NCBI GenBank assembly: GCA_944472155.2
Contig: OX235273.1
Coordinates: 32,523,204-32,587,203 of the forward strand
Direction of reading: 5' to 3'
Source of the DNA: Trichobilharzia szidati
Lineage: Eukaryota; Platyhelminthes; Trematoda; Strigeidida; Schistosomatidae
Length of the DNA: 64,000 nucleotides
Shown: piece after piece, positions 1 to 13,686 of the stretch
Numbering within the stretch: position 1 is the first letter of the stretch
How the letters are laid out: each line of letters starts with the position of its first letter
Translations under genes and position numbers: made by a program
Notes under the pieces: generated by a model
Databases searched by the model: none
Seen by the model: the letters and a program-made list of their open reading frames with translations, nothing else
Told to the model about the DNA's origin: nothing

Positions 1-1203
1 ACAAGGATGAAGAACAATATAGACGGAGACAAAGTGTGTGAAAATACGTTTTTTATCGATTAAATGGGATTTGCTGCATGATGAAATTATAGTGTCAACA
101 AATTTCTACTGTGATTTTTCCCGTTTGGTATAGTGCTGACTCTGTCAAAGTTTAATCAGTGATGAGTGGCGCTTTCAATATCCATCTCACTTGTTCTAAA
201 TTTCAGTCAAAATTCAAATCACATTTCATAATGCATGATGCTGTTTGCTACTAACTGGCTGATATGACTAGTTGAATACAGGTCACAAGGGCCAGTAGTG
301 CATACTAGCCAGAATGATACGACTACAGTACCAGATGATAGTTTTAAGACATTTTAAGAAGAATAATGTGACTCGGGAAAGTATTACTAATCCCTTAAAT
401 ATTTAGGGTACATGTGTACAAACGAAGTCAGTCTATTGACATTGTGTGTAGATTCCAGCCACTTGTTCTTTCGAAAAATCAGAACGAGGTGAATTCCTGT
501 AGGAAGTTTATATTTCCGTGCTGCAAAATATTAACGACACCACAATGCCAGATAGTGAGGTGAACTATCAGTATCCTTCCATGTGTTGTCATCTATATTT
601 TCATTATTTTCTGATTTCATGCCCTTTGGTGTTTCCCTAAAATAGAAATTACCACAAATCATTGCGTGAATGAGCAAAACTGAACAAGTGGAACATCCCT
701 GTGGAAAAAGAAAAAGAAGCAACTTCACTTTCACATACTCTCTCTGAGACTGTGAGACTTAGAAGCCTTCAACTCCATAATTATATCGAACTTTATCTAA
801 GGATGTATCATCTTTAGTAATTTGTACTTTTGAGTGAGTTGTGATGTTTGTGGAAATATTGGAGCCCAGTCTTGGCTTTATCACCCTTATCCGGTAATTG
901 GAATTAAGCAACTGTTGAAGTGAAGTGATAGTAAAAGTAAGTCAGTGAGTTTAAATGTGAGATCACAGCCTATTTTGTTTAAGTGAAATGAACTCACTTC
1001 CATTGCATGAGCAATGATCTGATAATGGTCAGTGATCACTGTAATGGTAATTCAGAAATCATGGCACATTAGTAATCAGGTAGCTGAATCAATTAGTCAA
1101 AGAGAAATAAATTCAGCCTTTTTGTGTGTGTATACATCAATCAGTTTTACAGTTAGTAATTCCCTTTTCTTGAATACTCTTAAAGTGCAATTTAGTGGAT
1201 TGT
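1..1203. other. No gene recognised
   Basis: AT-rich sequence with only short open frames in every phase. I see no domain, splice pattern or repeat family here that I can name. Confidence 0.5.
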
Positions 1204-1580
1204 GACTAGCAGCGGAATCCAAGACAACGTGCAGTCCATCCTACTTGGGACTCGTCAGTGAGTCAGTGGTTGTGTCTCCAATGAGTCTTGGACGCGGTAA
1301 CCAAAGTTTCAAACACCAAAGAGTTATCCAGTGGGTTACCAACGAGACGAGAAAGTCCTCACTGAATTTAATAACAATTGACCACTTTTGCACGAGAAAG
1401 AGATGACTCTCCTAACCCAAGTGGTCAAGTGGAAACGCTTTGACATTTGAAACTACGGGAAAGCTTTCGAACCTCAGCGAGGACACCATCACTGACTCAC
1501 TGGGGAATGCAGGTACACCAATTAGCAGGTGAGTCCCGCATAGGACGGACTGCACGTTGTCCTTGATTCCACTGCTCGTC
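1204..1580. repeat. Foldback (inverted-terminal) repeat element, about 380 bp
   Basis: The ends are inverted copies of each other. Positions 1204-1253 match the reverse complement of 1531-1580 at about 42 of 50 positions, sharing the core GACAACGTGCAGTCC. The interior holds smaller nested inverted pieces, for example GGTAACC against GGTTACC and TGACCACTT against AAGTGGTCA. No protein is encoded. It resembles a MITE or a structured SINE-like repeat; the family is not identified. Confidence 0.6.
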
Positions 1581-2632
1581 ATCTTCCATCAAATCACTTC
1601 AAGTTAATACCTCAGATATCGTCGAGGCATTCGCACAAGGAGTCAAACTGAGGCCAAGCCCACTGATTCAATCAGTCGACGGAAAAGTCAGAATTGAATT
1701 AAATGACAACTCTTAAAGTGTTATCAAAAGGTACTGATTGGATGCTTGAAAATGTGAGTTCGATAGACACCACACCAATGAGCAATAACACTCAACTGCA
1801 CAGGCACTTACTTCCTAAGAAGACAAAGAAGAAGAATCTATGTGACAGGGAAAGTACAGCTGTCTACAAACAGAAGGCACATGTCAATAATGCCTGCTTG
1901 CTTTCAATTTGAAAATAAGCATTTAGTGTCAAGAGGAACATGTAAGAATGGACACTCAAATGTGTCTTACAAGTTCTTAATAGTTGCTACCTAACCGTGA
2001 AATTTTGCTATTGAAGTAGAAACCGAACAGACAATTTCGCTTCTCAACTTCCAACTAACAGAAAAATCCAGATTGGGCATTGAACAAATAGATACACGGA
2101 AAGCCTAAATGGACCAGTCAGCTGAAAAACAAGTAGAGTCCGATTCGCATAGAACGCTAACGAAGCCTGATGATGTCTCTTTACAACATTCATTGTGTCT
2201 ATATTGAAACTGATATTCTCCTGCCACCCAATATTCTCTAATAACTCGGAAGATGCACAGTCGAATTTGACCACTTCTCTGTATGTCAAACAATTCACCC
2301 AGTCCTGGCTGGCGAGAAATATGTATCGTTTGATGCTTTTTTCCTGTAAAGGAGGCAAGGAACATTATGTTGCATTTCTGCAGAAAAAGTCGCAATGAGT
2401 CCATATAGAGTGCTGTAATCAAACACTGGGCACTCAATGTCTAGGGGAAATCCGTTCGAATTGACCTCCAGAAAACTGTATGCTTATTTACACTCAGCAT
2501 TTCTGAGGACATATCCATTCTCATATCGACCTCGTAAGCCATTAGGCCAGTGAGACCTAAACTAGTAGTGCATACATTCTGACCCTTGAAAATTAGTGAT
2601 ATATATTTTGTAGCGACATATGTATGTATTTG
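1581..2632. other. No gene recognised
   Basis: Contains overlapping short frames on both strands (for example 2044-2358 and 2105-2437 on minus) that overlap each other in different phases and match no family I know. I treat them as chance frames. Confidence 0.5.
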
Positions 2633-2780
2633 TAGGGGATGAGTGGTCTATGAGCTCGTCTTGTAACTCGGAGGTCCTCGGTTTGATTCCCGGCGGTGGG
2701 TGTATACTGCAGATGAATACCTATTGATCAAATCCTGCAGCCTCTCAAGTTCCTGGAAATCAATAAATGACATTCAATAT
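2633..2780 (+). mobile_element. tRNA-derived SINE
   Basis: A tRNA-like head begins near 2633. A B-box-like stretch, GGTTTGATTCCC, lies at 2680-2691 (consensus GGTTCGANTCC), with an A-box-like stretch about 40 bases upstream (GATGAGTGGTCTATGAG). The body downstream is not tRNA-like, as expected for a SINE transcribed by RNA polymerase III. It is not a functional tRNA: the stems do not close well. The 3' end near 2780 is approximate. Confidence 0.6.
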
Positions 2781-3409
2781 TGAATAGCTAAATGAATGAA
2801 CTTGCTGGGGAGATTGTCTTCGCTCAACTCTTTGTTCTTATATACACAAGTGAAACAGGAATCCCAGATGTAACAGAAGCGTATCATAATGAGAAATACC
2901 TTATCATTTTTTTTTATAGAACTTACAACTATGCTTCATATACTTCGAAGCTCGTAGACATTCGAAATATAGCATTCTAGTGGTTTGTGCGACGGCTAAA
3001 ATGTATTGAGATAAATTTAACAATAAATATCTTTTGAAATGAACATGAATGCAGACTGAATACCGTATGACACTAATGTGGCTGAAAAATAACGTGTACT
3101 CCTCATCGTTGTTTGTGAATTATTGACGATGTGATCTTTTCACTCAAATATTAAAATCAGTCGCTGAAGAAGCGATTTGAAAGAGAGAGTATTCATATTG
3201 ACTGAATGGAAAATATATCTCACATTCAGGAAGAAAATATACTCCAGCAAATATTCAGACTTCAGGTTATTACACGGTATCAGTAGTTTCAAGTCTTCTG
3301 AGACAAGCACACTCTTTGATATCAGAGGATGAGAAGGGAAAAGAGGAAGAATTTTCAAAGATTACTGCGACTCTCAAGTAGAATAACCACCCAAAGAACT
3401 TACTTAACA
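2781..3409. other. No gene recognised
   Basis: AT-rich, with only short frames. Nothing identifiable seen. Confidence 0.5.
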
Positions 3410-3900
3410 AAATCAACATCGACATTAATTATGGTGCAAAAAGGATTCTGAGGATATGGGCCTCCACAATAATCATGCCATATAAATCAGAAAGGTCAGA
3501 GGATATCATAAGAGTAGTCAGTAAACACAACACCAGAGTTTTCTTCATGACATCAGACACACTAAAAAGCAACCTTATCAATGTCAAAACCAACTTCCAA
3601 AGGATTCTTAATCTAGTTGAGTCTATAAAATAAAATGCTCCCTTGGAATGTGATGTGAAATACGGCGGATAAACATTGCCAGGGAGAAATCTAGATCAGA
3701 AAAAATGAACACCATAGAGTATCTCATCGACCACTGAGAAATCCAGTTGAACTAGAAAAGTTTGAAAATTCATTATCCTTAGATCTGTCTACACGCTAAA
3801 GCATCATGTCATAATTTAGATTCTGACAACACTGAAATTTCAGAGGTCACAAAGAAAGCCTAATATCAATCAGAAACACTTCATATCAAATGGAATCCAC
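3410..3900 (+). mobile_element. Penelope-like element remnant (linker between RT and GIY-YIG)
   Basis: A stop-interrupted translation at about 3440-3600 reads MPYKSERSEDI...TLKSNLINVK. This is the pattern found in Penelope-like proteins between the reverse transcriptase and the GIY-YIG nuclease (PY..G.SE.I.R followed by TLR..L...K). It is followed by NAPLECDVKYGG, a weak trace of the start of the nuclease domain. Several stops make it a fossil. The link rests on this motif order only, so confidence is moderate. Confidence 0.5.
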
Positions 3901-6044
3901 ATTTTCTCAGTAGGAATGATGGACTAAGATAGTTATTGACTTGGTTGCAACATTTATCCCACCGCCTGAAGTGACGAAATCAACACGAACGTGATCAGAC
4001 ATTTCACGATGCAATCATATGCTGTTTTTATAATTCTATACACTTATCAAATGCAACAATTGACACTCGGTTTTGTTATGTTTACTGATTGACCAGCTTG
4101 ACGATAACATGAAAATTATTTCATGCCAATGAAAGATGATTAAGTTATTGTATGTATCAGCAGAGATTTTTTAAATTTTGGTTTAATATTTCTCCTATGA
4201 TAAAGTTATTAGCAGTATTAAATAGCCAGATGCCAGTAATAAACAGCAATATCGTTTTTTTTTATTCATTCGATAGGAAGTACAAAAGCTTTTATAATAA
4301 TCAATGCTATTCACACAAATGACCATATGTTTTCAAACTGTTCAAAGTGTACTTGGTTTGATCATACATAATACATCTAATGGTGTCTGTTGTTGGAACG
4401 CTTAAGGATTCAAAACGAAACCTTCACCTTACGAGACTAACCTCACTCAGTGTTCAGCTGATAGTAAGGGGGTTCAATGACCGATTCTCAATGACCACTC
4501 TACTTTTGTTCGCTTTGGGATGGAAACCTAACAATTAAATCCCTGCAAATTCTATAATCTGGAGACTTAGTAAATATGTTTATTCCCTTCTTTGCATTTG
4601 AGTAAAGCAAGAACAACAATTTATGCGTAATCAGAAGGTAACATCATCTATTTCATTTGGTTGCTCACCAGCTGCGTGGGCAAAATATTTCAACTCTCCC
4701 CCCTAGTTTGCAGTAGCAATCTCTAGCAAACACATCAGAAACCCTGTCTATGTGTTCAGAAGGAAGCAGTTATCAGTGTTTCCTTGCCCTGGTGACCGGG
4801 TATCTTTATTCACTCTTCCATTTAATTATGTAATCTTTACCTTTAACGTCACTCCCCTTTGATAAAGTGTAAGTTAGTTTGTCCCTTGTTTCTATCAAGA
4901 GTTCTACTGAAATTTGATAAATTCACTTAATCCAGCTTTATTAACTTGTGTTGCTTATTTTAAATTCTCATCGGGAAATAAACGTTTCCAATCTTATGAT
5001 TTAAGTTGGACTAAGTATATTGTTCCTCAGACAGTATTGTGTAACGCGTTCTACCGTTACTAACTTATTTCAAGATCATAGACGAGAAGGGGATTTTATG
5101 CAATAAATTCTGCTGGACATTGTGCCATCATATCAACAGCGATCAGAATAAAGCTGTTAATATTATTAATATAAGAAAACTACCTATATTCATTTTTATA
5201 GGCAGATAATCCATACACCTACGATACACGGGATGCAGACTTTGACCTATAAATTGGAAAAAAAATTTGGTAAGAACTAAATTTAAAGTTCGTCATGCAG
5301 AGAATGTTACACTAGAATGAGTGAAATGAAACAGAGAGGATTTACTATGGAGTATCCGATCATAATTTGTACATTTCATTGTTTTAGTAGAGAATGCACT
5401 TTCCATGGCGTTGGTGAGAAACCGTCAGATATTGAGTAATTATTCTGACCTGCAAATAACATACTAATGACTGAGGAAGTTTTCTGAAATGCAGCAATTC
5501 TTGATCAGTGGAGCTCACAAAGTCGCTTATGAGGCCAAATATTCATCGATAATAGTGACTGTCTGTGTTGTGATGAATCTTGAATTGACAGAAGTTGGAA
5601 TTAATTATCCGGACATTGGATCCTCTCATAATAGCTGAATGAATGAAGGAATAGCCTCGTCAACTGAAGGTGATACGTTCGCTCATCAGCAAAATCATGG
5701 TTGCATGATACTGAATAGTCCTGAACTAGAGCGAAATAGCTACCCAGTACACCCTGATTTTCAATGGTTCTCTAAGTGATGTTGCTAAATGTCAGTAAAT
5801 TATATTATGCTTTCTTAATTGGATCTTTCATCGGGGGTTTAAGCCGATAAAGTTTATCCCTGACGAAGTTGGTTGGTTGGTTGTTTTAATTGTCACGCTA
5901 ATTCCAGACTCATTGAGAATCCATTGTTAGGCCTCTGATGTCCCTCCCTCATGCAGCAGTACTACACGGGCCTTGAATCCCGTCTAATTTTGAGCTTTTG
6001 TGTATGAAAAAGTGAGGGATATGTTCAGATTTCAACACAGTGAT
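3901..6044. other. Unrecognised repeat-like sequence
   Basis: No coding signal. The stretch 4640-5060 has the feel of a terminal repeat or 3' UTR (pyrimidine-rich, AATAAACG near 4977, then CGCGTTCTACCGTTACTAAC), but I found no partner copy in the window. An (ATT)-rich end follows near 5160-5172. Confidence 0.35.
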
Positions 6045-6740
6045 GAAGTATGTCATCTACATATCCTCACAATAACCTAGGAGCAGCATTAAACGTTCTA
6101 AGAGTTTCATGTTCCCAGCTGTTCATAAATATGTCTGCCACTATTGATGATCCAATTGTCATCCCATCTGTTTGTTGATACAGTTTATTTTGAAATTTGA
6201 ATACAGTGGAGGTTAGATATAACCGGATACCTAACATTACTTCATCAGTCGAGAGTCTAATCGTACTTTGGAGTTAAGGATGAATGTTCAGTTCATTCTT
6301 AAGTGTCCTCAGAGCTGCATTAATGTGAATATTGGTGTGCTAACTGGTGACTGTGTCAAAACCAATCATTTTCTCATCTTTATCCTATTGAATTTCCTCC
6401 AATTTCTGTTCCATTATACAGGATTTAGTGCTAAATACTTAGTAAACTTGTATGTTCGGGTGTCAATGAAATCAATTGTTAGCCTAATAGGATATCCCGC
6501 TTTATGAATTTCGATAGTGCCCTGCATTCTACTAGAACAATTAGTTGTAGGCATTAGATTAAATCATTTTGACTCACTTAAAGATGACTTCATACGGCGT
6601 ACTAGTTCCCCTGGAGATATTTTGACCTTATGCATAATAGAGCCCATGGTGTTTTTAATCCCTTTTTATGGATCTATTTGAATATGTTGATTGACTTATT
6701 TTTGCTGTTTCTTTTTGAGATAGGTCGTTTCCTCATGGAG
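6045..6740 (-). mobile_element. Penelope-like element remnant, reverse transcriptase core
   Basis: The minus-strand translation, read through stops and shifts, gives RMQGTIEIHKAGYPIR (about 6540 downward), then KLYQQTDGMTIGSSIVADIFM, then GYVDDIL at 6046-6066. These are the Penelope RT blocks: the YG..K.HK.G...RP region, the Q.DG..MGSP motif and the catalytic YVDD. The first block closely parallels RMYGIVKVHKSGYHIR in the PLE at 20005. The catalytic YVDD survives, but stops and frameshifts make this copy non-functional. Sequence up to about 7060 on the same strand may be its degraded 5' part. Confidence 0.75.
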
Positions 6741-9700
6741 AAAGTTATTCGAAGTTCGGCTGGGGAGACGTTTTTCCTGATTGACTAGCGTAAACAGTTC
6801 CTTCATATTTCTGCTGATGAGTCCAAACCGAACTGTAGAAACGTCCTTTACGGGAAGAAAGTGTACGTGGTCTTAGTGGTTTTGGCTTCACGGAATTTGT
6901 GATGAAACGTTCGAGAGGCCACCTCCAAGAAGAAGTCTTTTCAGAGTGTTCAGTTCCTCTTCTGTAGTGTTAGGACTGCAAATGGTACGGATTCTCCTTG
7001 GCTTAATGTACACATCACGCTTCGTTTTGTTAATAGAAGCACTCAACTATGAAAGTTAGTAAGTTGTTCGTTCCACATCGACTTCCTATACATGCACCTT
7101 TTTAGTGTTCTACTAGATAAATACGATTGTACAGCTTGAGAATGAAGCGTCAAAAAGATTAGGAGTTCTACGCTGAACGCCAATTCTTTCATATGATTCA
7201 ATGGGGGTTTTCAAATAAATTTCTATCACATAAATGTTCGGTATTTGTATTGCGTTAATGAAATTTCTCACCTTTAAAATAATTGAAGTCATTTTGATAC
7301 TGTGAAACATATTCTTCGTAGTCTTTGATATAATCCCCTGGAGGACATGATTAGAAAAATAAGAGATATACACTGGTCTGATCTACATGTAGGGTAAACA
7401 TTGTTTGCGATACCGGAAATAGTAATTTCCTGGGATAGATTTCAATAAAGGAACATACAGGTTCACACATCAGTGCGCAGAAAAATTTTTGAAGATGGTG
7501 AAGACACAAATCCCTTCATGACTACCACCTCGGATTTCTGAAGCTGTGACAATCTAAAGTGTGAAACCATAGTTATGTGCGGAAAAGGGGTGTTAGTACT
7601 AAATTATTACCCCCCCCCCCCGTGACCATTGATGACTCTTTCACTCTAACTCTTCGAAATTTCACTTTCTATGACGTCATTTGGAAACTGAGTTCGTCCC
7701 TTAGTTATATCCCTTTGTTAATTAGCTTCGATCTCTTTCACTTCAGCTGAGCGAGTTTTCACATGATTGTGTAAACGTCTTCACTTATGTTCGAGTAAAC
7801 CCTGAATTACAGTATAGTCGTGGCTTTTCAATGCATTGAATGCGTTTATTTTGGTCAAAATTTGAATACTGTAAGTTCCTGTGTTGTGTACACCTCGTCT
7901 GTATCTTCGGTATGTAATGAGACTAAAATGAGATGAACTGCCTATTCAGTTAACACATATTCATTGCTTATTGTTATCTTTGTTCCCTTGGGTTCCGAGT
8001 AAACGTGGTTCCTCACCATTATATCCTCTTTACCAGAGTCTTTGCTAGCTGGCTCCGCAATCGCCTATTAGCTCTTATCAATTTCTCATACTATCCCCTC
8101 CACAGCTCCCTTGGACCCATGTCCAACTCACTTTTTGTCCTTTGAATTTATTTTGATAGTCTGTCTAGCGTGTGATGTCACTGAATCGTCTCCTCAGAGT
8201 TTGCTCGATCCATTTTCCGTTCCTTTGGTATATTTCTCGGGCAATAGTTTCTTGATTTCTTCGTTCGTTCCCAGAGTTCCTTGTTGCTAATTCTTCCTGA
8301 CCGACCATCTAATGTTCAGTAGGAAGCGATTACAGTTGATAATAGAAATCTGAAGCCTGTTGTAAATATTTTGTGTGACCCATATTGAAGAGCTGACTGA
8401 CTTCACACTGATGTTGAAAATCCGCATTTTGTTCTTTATGCTGAAGATTTCTAAACTAATCACAAAATGATAGCGGTTTGCGTCACTTTCTCGATTCCGG
8501 TTTTCACAACCCCAACCGCACCGCCACCTGTATATCAAATGATGCTGCCTAGATAAGTGATGCATTCCTCATACATTTTATTATTCTGATTTCATGCGGC
8601 TAATGAAAAGCTTTAATGTAAATTGTCTTCAGTTTATTTCCTGTAAAAGTTGTTTTTATGGGTGTTTTTGAAAGTGTTTAGTACCTGTGTAACCAGTAGA
8701 TTTTGAAGAAGTGAACAGATAAAGGCAAAAGCTTAACAGATTCTCTCCCCACTGGACAGGACAGTACAGAAGAAAGATTGTAAAGTCGTACCATACAGCC
8801 TTTTCACTTTATTCATAAACACCAGTAGACCTAAATTATTCACAAAACACAAAATAATGAAAAATCAAATGAATTTCTTCTAACAGAAAGACTGCAGAGA
8901 AGATGTATTGACCATCAGTCAAGAGTTAACTACAATTTCGACATTCTGAATATTATTCTCATTTGAAGGTGTGGCATTCAGAAAAGATTTTGAAGCAGTC
9001 AATTAAAGTGGCACAGTCAGAAACATAGAATATAACACAGTAATCAGTAAGGTTTATGACTACTTGGGCACACACTATTTGGTGATGATTTGTACCTCAG
9101 ATGAACTACATTAACATTGGTGTGTCCACTGGATTGACTGGCTTAATCGCGAAGCCTTCATTGTCATCATTCTAAACAATAGCTTCATTGCCCATTTGTG
9201 AATTGACTTATGTAGCCAAGCAAATGCAGCAATAGAAATGATCAAGACTTTGTTCTTCTTGTTCATTCATCGCAGTTATTATAAGTGAATCGGTGTAGAC
9301 GTTTCCATGCTGGGCATGTACACATCAGTATTTGCACTGAGTTGTATGTGTGAGATGATAGCTATAGCGATTTATGATGCATAATGTTATATCATGAAAT
9401 AATATTTCCAAAAGACCGAACCTTCATAGGCATCTGTTAGAAAACTAGCTGCATAATATTCACATTTACATCTGAGATCTATAAAAGAAATCCTCATGAA
9501 TGGCATTATTTTAATTGGAACATACAGACTCCGATTGTTTTGTTTTGATGGGCCAGTTTTCTGTCGATATTCTCTGAAAATGAAAAATGAATTTAGATGG
9601 ATGATACTGTACGATTGTATGTAGACACTCAGGTGAATTATTTCAAACAACATTAGTCTGATCACATTGAAGATTACTAACCTATTTAATAGCAGATCAC

Positions 9701-10549
9701 AAATTGTGGTGTGAATAATTTCAGTTTTCGACGAAGAAAGCTGTGTTAAAATTTCACCTGAAGCTCTATAATTCCATGAATTATGAATTTGATTACTCGT
9801 GTGTTACAATTTCATCCAGCTAGATAGGTGGATTTTGGTTGCTTTGAACTGAATCGCCACTCTGAGCTGAGTTGAAACATATACACCATTGAGAAGCTAA
9901 GCCGTAAACGATTGAATCGGCAATCCAGCATATAGGTCTTACTGATGCAGCTAGAAGGCAATACTGGTTTTCGAAGCCTGTGTCCAGCTACTCATATCGA
10001 TCAATTAGTCAGTCAGTAAGTAATATGTATGGCATCACGCATTTTGAAATGAAATTCCGAAATTTTATTTAACTCTACAACAAGTATGACATATGCTGAA
10101 GGCGCTATTCGTCACTTAGTAAACTTGGATAGCACCGTAAAAGTTCTGATGAAAACGTTATGATGTCATGCAGTGTACTGCATTTAACCAGTCATTCGAT
10201 ATTTGCCTAAACCACATTTCACAAAAAATATAAAACTGATTTCCACCCACTTTGTCCCTGTCTCCATTGTGATCCAGCGTCTTTTGCAATGCGTAGGTAT
10301 TTCTGTGTTAAGTCTATGAGGAAATAGACATTTCGAAAGCATCGTTTAAGCCAACGTTTTGGTGAATATTACTTTGGCAGGTGTGCGGATGGGAGTATAT
10401 ATTTCCCTCCATAGTTACCGCATATATTCTTTCTAAACGAATTACTTAGCTTTATCTGTAGCATAGAGAATAGGGTACAATCTCTGGATTTTCGAAACTT
10501 ACGTCAAATTCTGTGCTGATCAAATGGCAGGCAGATGTACGCATCACCA
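6741..10549. other. No gene recognised; one poly-C tract
   Basis: Only short frames. A run of 12 C residues lies at 7610-7621. The 6850-7060 stretch could be the eroded upstream part of the adjacent PLE. Nothing else identifiable. Confidence 0.45.
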
Positions 10550-11530
10550 TTGAACAGAGCATGGAATGGAAGTCAAATATCTATTCCAACTTTACCCACT
10601 TTAAAATCACCTTCACCAGACAGTGTTGACTGCCTAGTAATTTGGAAACTTATTCGACACAATCAAATGCAGTGGCAAAACCTAAATCAAACTCACTGAA
10701 CAGCTAACCACATGACAATGGCACGTTTCATGTGATCCACAAAAAGTCAGCGAGGTGTTCTGAGTGGATACAGGAGTAAGACAAGCACGCTCTCTATTAT
10801 CACCGATGATATTCTTAGTTGTAATGGAGTGGATTATACGTCAGAATGTGATTTGGGATTGAAAAGACAGGAGTACGCTGCACTAACCGATAAGAAGACT
10901 TTAGAAGATCTGGATTTCGCACAAGTATGAATTATTTTTGATGCCACGCAAACTAGGAGACTTACAAATGAAAACTAACAAACTGGCAGAAGAGGTAGGC
11001 AGGCAGCAAAGACAGGATTCCAAGTGAATGCTGGGAAGATGGAGGTGGCTAAGGTAACCAATCAACAACAACCACAACAACAACAACAAGTAGCAGTCAC
11101 CCCTATCAACGGGAAAGATCTGACAGAGGTTACTTCCTTCAGTTATCCGTCCAGTATCAACTAGACGCGGAACGTATCAAGTCAAAAGGAGCCAGAATTG
11201 GAAAGACAATGCCGACCGCCATCAGTGTGAAATCTATGTGGTTGTCATCTGCACTCCATAGCATAGAAACAAGATTCGGAATTTCAGCATCAGTATGAGT
11301 CAATCAGTTCTTCTATGTGGGTCAGAAACTCGCACTACGCCCCATGAAAAACATTTCCAAAGGGTTGCAGACTTTCACCAACTGTTGAATTCGCTCCAAA
11401 TTTGAGACTACATGGCCAGTGAGAAAGGATTAGCATCATGATCCTAATTGAAAAAACGAACCAAGACCCTTTCGCTTAACTTATATGTAGGAGAAAAAAA
11501 GAGATGAAATAGTCAGACAACACTGAGGAG
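10550..11530 (+). mobile_element. RTE (SR2-like) non-LTR retrotransposon fragment, 3' half of RT
   Basis: Broken plus-strand frames reproduce the RTE reverse transcriptase in order. They give IEQSMEW (10555), a degraded VIHKKSARCSEW...GVRQ region (10720-10790), EDF/LDFA (10896-10925), a QVNAGKMEV-like stretch followed by the CAA-rich run (11020-11095), DLTEVTSF, and finally SVLLCGSET (about 11300-11335). The same order is seen in the better copy at 59276-60260. Many frameshifts and stops; dead copy. The GTVRQG motif B is barely readable. Confidence 0.75.
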
Positions 11531-12139
11531 ACGGTCGAATGATGTCGCGCACTAGTCCACTTGTAGAGTGGAACGTGAATGGCAAGTGACGAGTTCATTG
11601 TCAATGCGAGGTTGACATGAGAGAAAACCGCGTTCCGAGGAGGACCCGAGAGATTATTGCTAACGTGTGTCTAGCTAAGGAGGAAAGAAACATGTGGGAG
11701 AAAAGTGGAGAAGTGCTGTTGAAACCTGTTAAACAGACAACTAAGATGTTCCATCACTGGTTGTATTATCCGAATTGGCAATGAAAATCATATAGAACTT
11801 GAGAAATGGAATCAAAAATAACTATTCTGATACTACTAATGAGGAAAAAAACGAAAACAAAAGGAGCAGGAGACAAAAAAATGATAGAGACGGTGCGTAT
11901 CAAAAAGCTAAGAAAGCCAAGCCAAGAAAGGAAAATAACCCAGCAGTAGAGAACAATAAGAAAAAGGACATTAAGTAGAAAGTCAACCAAAAGAATCTGG
12001 GAAATAAACATCGCAGAAAGACTAAAGGCAAGAAAGAAGAGGAAAAGACGATGACATCTTCATGCTATATAGAAAGCTGCAAACGCAATCCAGAAATAAA
12101 GGCCATTCAGATTAAAAATGAATGTGCAAAGCTGCGCAA
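11531..12139. other. No gene recognised
   Basis: Purine-rich sequence (A/G runs at 11800-12050) between the RTE fragment and the first long direct repeat. The first part may be an eroded continuation of RTE 3' sequence. No coding signal seen. Confidence 0.4.
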
Positions 12140-13482
12140 CTGGAGTGACGCAACAAGCATCTATTAACAAGTATCAACTCACTTTCATTTCTGATTATTT
12201 CCTCGCACACTGAGATGGTTTCATTCCTCCTCTTCGAAGTAGCTTGAAATTTCAAATGGGGGACAGTTTCATCACAAAATAGTCAACACAGCTTTAAATA
12301 TATAAATACCCTGTCTCCGGAATTGTCCCGTGACTAATATGCGAACAGGTATTATAGTTTGTCCGCGGGTTGACATCAGTTACACAAGCATTGAAAACCA
12401 CGAAGGAGTACTGGACAGCTGCTTCGTTACTCGAGTTTAGAACTCATTAAAAGCCAGTATCTTCGACGATCATTCGTCCTCACATCCGACCAGGTGGCCC
12501 CCTCTGATTGTGCCTTCTCAGTACGCCTTCTCCAGCCAACTTCGTATTGTAGTCACTCACTTACAAGCATTAGATCACTTCTCGAGAATTACTTTGTAAG
12601 TAGTTAACGAATTAGCGGATTAACGAATGGAAATGCATTTGACACAGTCTGGATATGAAGATCATTTCTGGTTGGTTGAGGAATGTCTGCTGAGCGTGAT
12701 CGAATTCTAATCTTGTCATAAATTGCAATGTATTTCTGCCTATCATACAGTAAATGTCTTCATCACATTGTGCACAAATATTTATATAATATCGATTTAA
12801 CATACTTTTGTGATAGCTCAATTTCTTATCAATCACATATGAAATGTTCGAGTTTCTGTCTGAGAAAGGTGTGATGAAGAAGAATATTAGAAAATCAGAA
12901 CATGAGTCAACTTTATGCTGTGTGTAATATTTCGGTGCATTGCATTCCTTCGATTTCAGGGTGGTATATGAGGCTTCTTGCTTAAGCTTTGAAGTATGAG
13001 TAGCAGCAGGGCTTTCTTGCGGGTGTACGATGCCGTTTCTGGTCTCAAATCCAACCTTTACTCCTTACTGGGGTTTCTGCCAGCTAAGAATAGCTTATTA
13101 GTGGATCGGCTCGAAGTTGATTTGAACTCACAGCACATTCGTCGTTGATGTTCAGAAGTGAGTGCCAATACAAGCTTATTTTGCCTTCTGAACAGTTTCC
13201 TTTGGTAAGTGAAAAATGTGAGTATTCATAACTAAGTGGATAAACAGGAGAGATCAGTGAACACTTTGTACTTGTTTACGTATTAGTGTTAGCTAAATGA
13301 AGAGAAGTGGTGAATCAATGGGATATGTGCATGACTCTGTGCGTGTGTGTGTGTTCATCGGCCTGATCTGAGTGAGTGACTGACTCACCGGTATCGAGTT
13401 TAACAAACGACATACACTAGGCATCAGTGGATAGGGATCAACTTACTTTCTGGGTTTTCAATTTGATTCCTCTCTGACGTGA
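12140..13482 (+). repeat. 1343-bp direct repeat, copy 1
   Basis: Matches 18113-19455 at a constant offset of 5973 from end to end, so the two copies have no net length difference. They differ by scattered substitutions only, for example GCGGA against ATGGA near 12614. Both contain the same 74-codon minus-strand frame (12612-12836 here), which matches no family I know and is probably a passenger. Similarity stops at GACGTGA (13476-13482). Possible explanations are a long terminal repeat pair, a PLE terminal repeat, or a segmental duplication. Confidence 0.9.
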
Positions 13483-13686
13483 TATCCTCTTCTGCTCCTG
13501 AAAGACCTTGAAATTTCCATTGAGAAGAGGTTTTATTACAAATCAAATGTATACTTTCTTCATAGTCGTGTGTTATCAGTAATATTAACTAATCACCAAA
13601 TTTTAATCAGTTATGCTGAAAACGGAATTTGTGATATTCTCTAAGACAGTGGTTATAACTCAAGCGCGTATGTCAGTGATTATGAT

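Noticed and set aside
2044..2437. Two overlapping minus-strand frames of 104 and 110 codons
   Set aside because: They overlap in different phases and neither has recognisable features; at this base composition such lengths occur by chance.
4640..5060. Possible solo LTR
   Set aside because: Has an AATAAA-type signal and LTR-like feel, but no second copy, target duplication or primer site could be found in the window.
12612..12836. 74-codon frame conserved with 18585-18809
   Set aside because: Identity is explained by the recent 1343-bp duplication; no codon-level evidence of selection.
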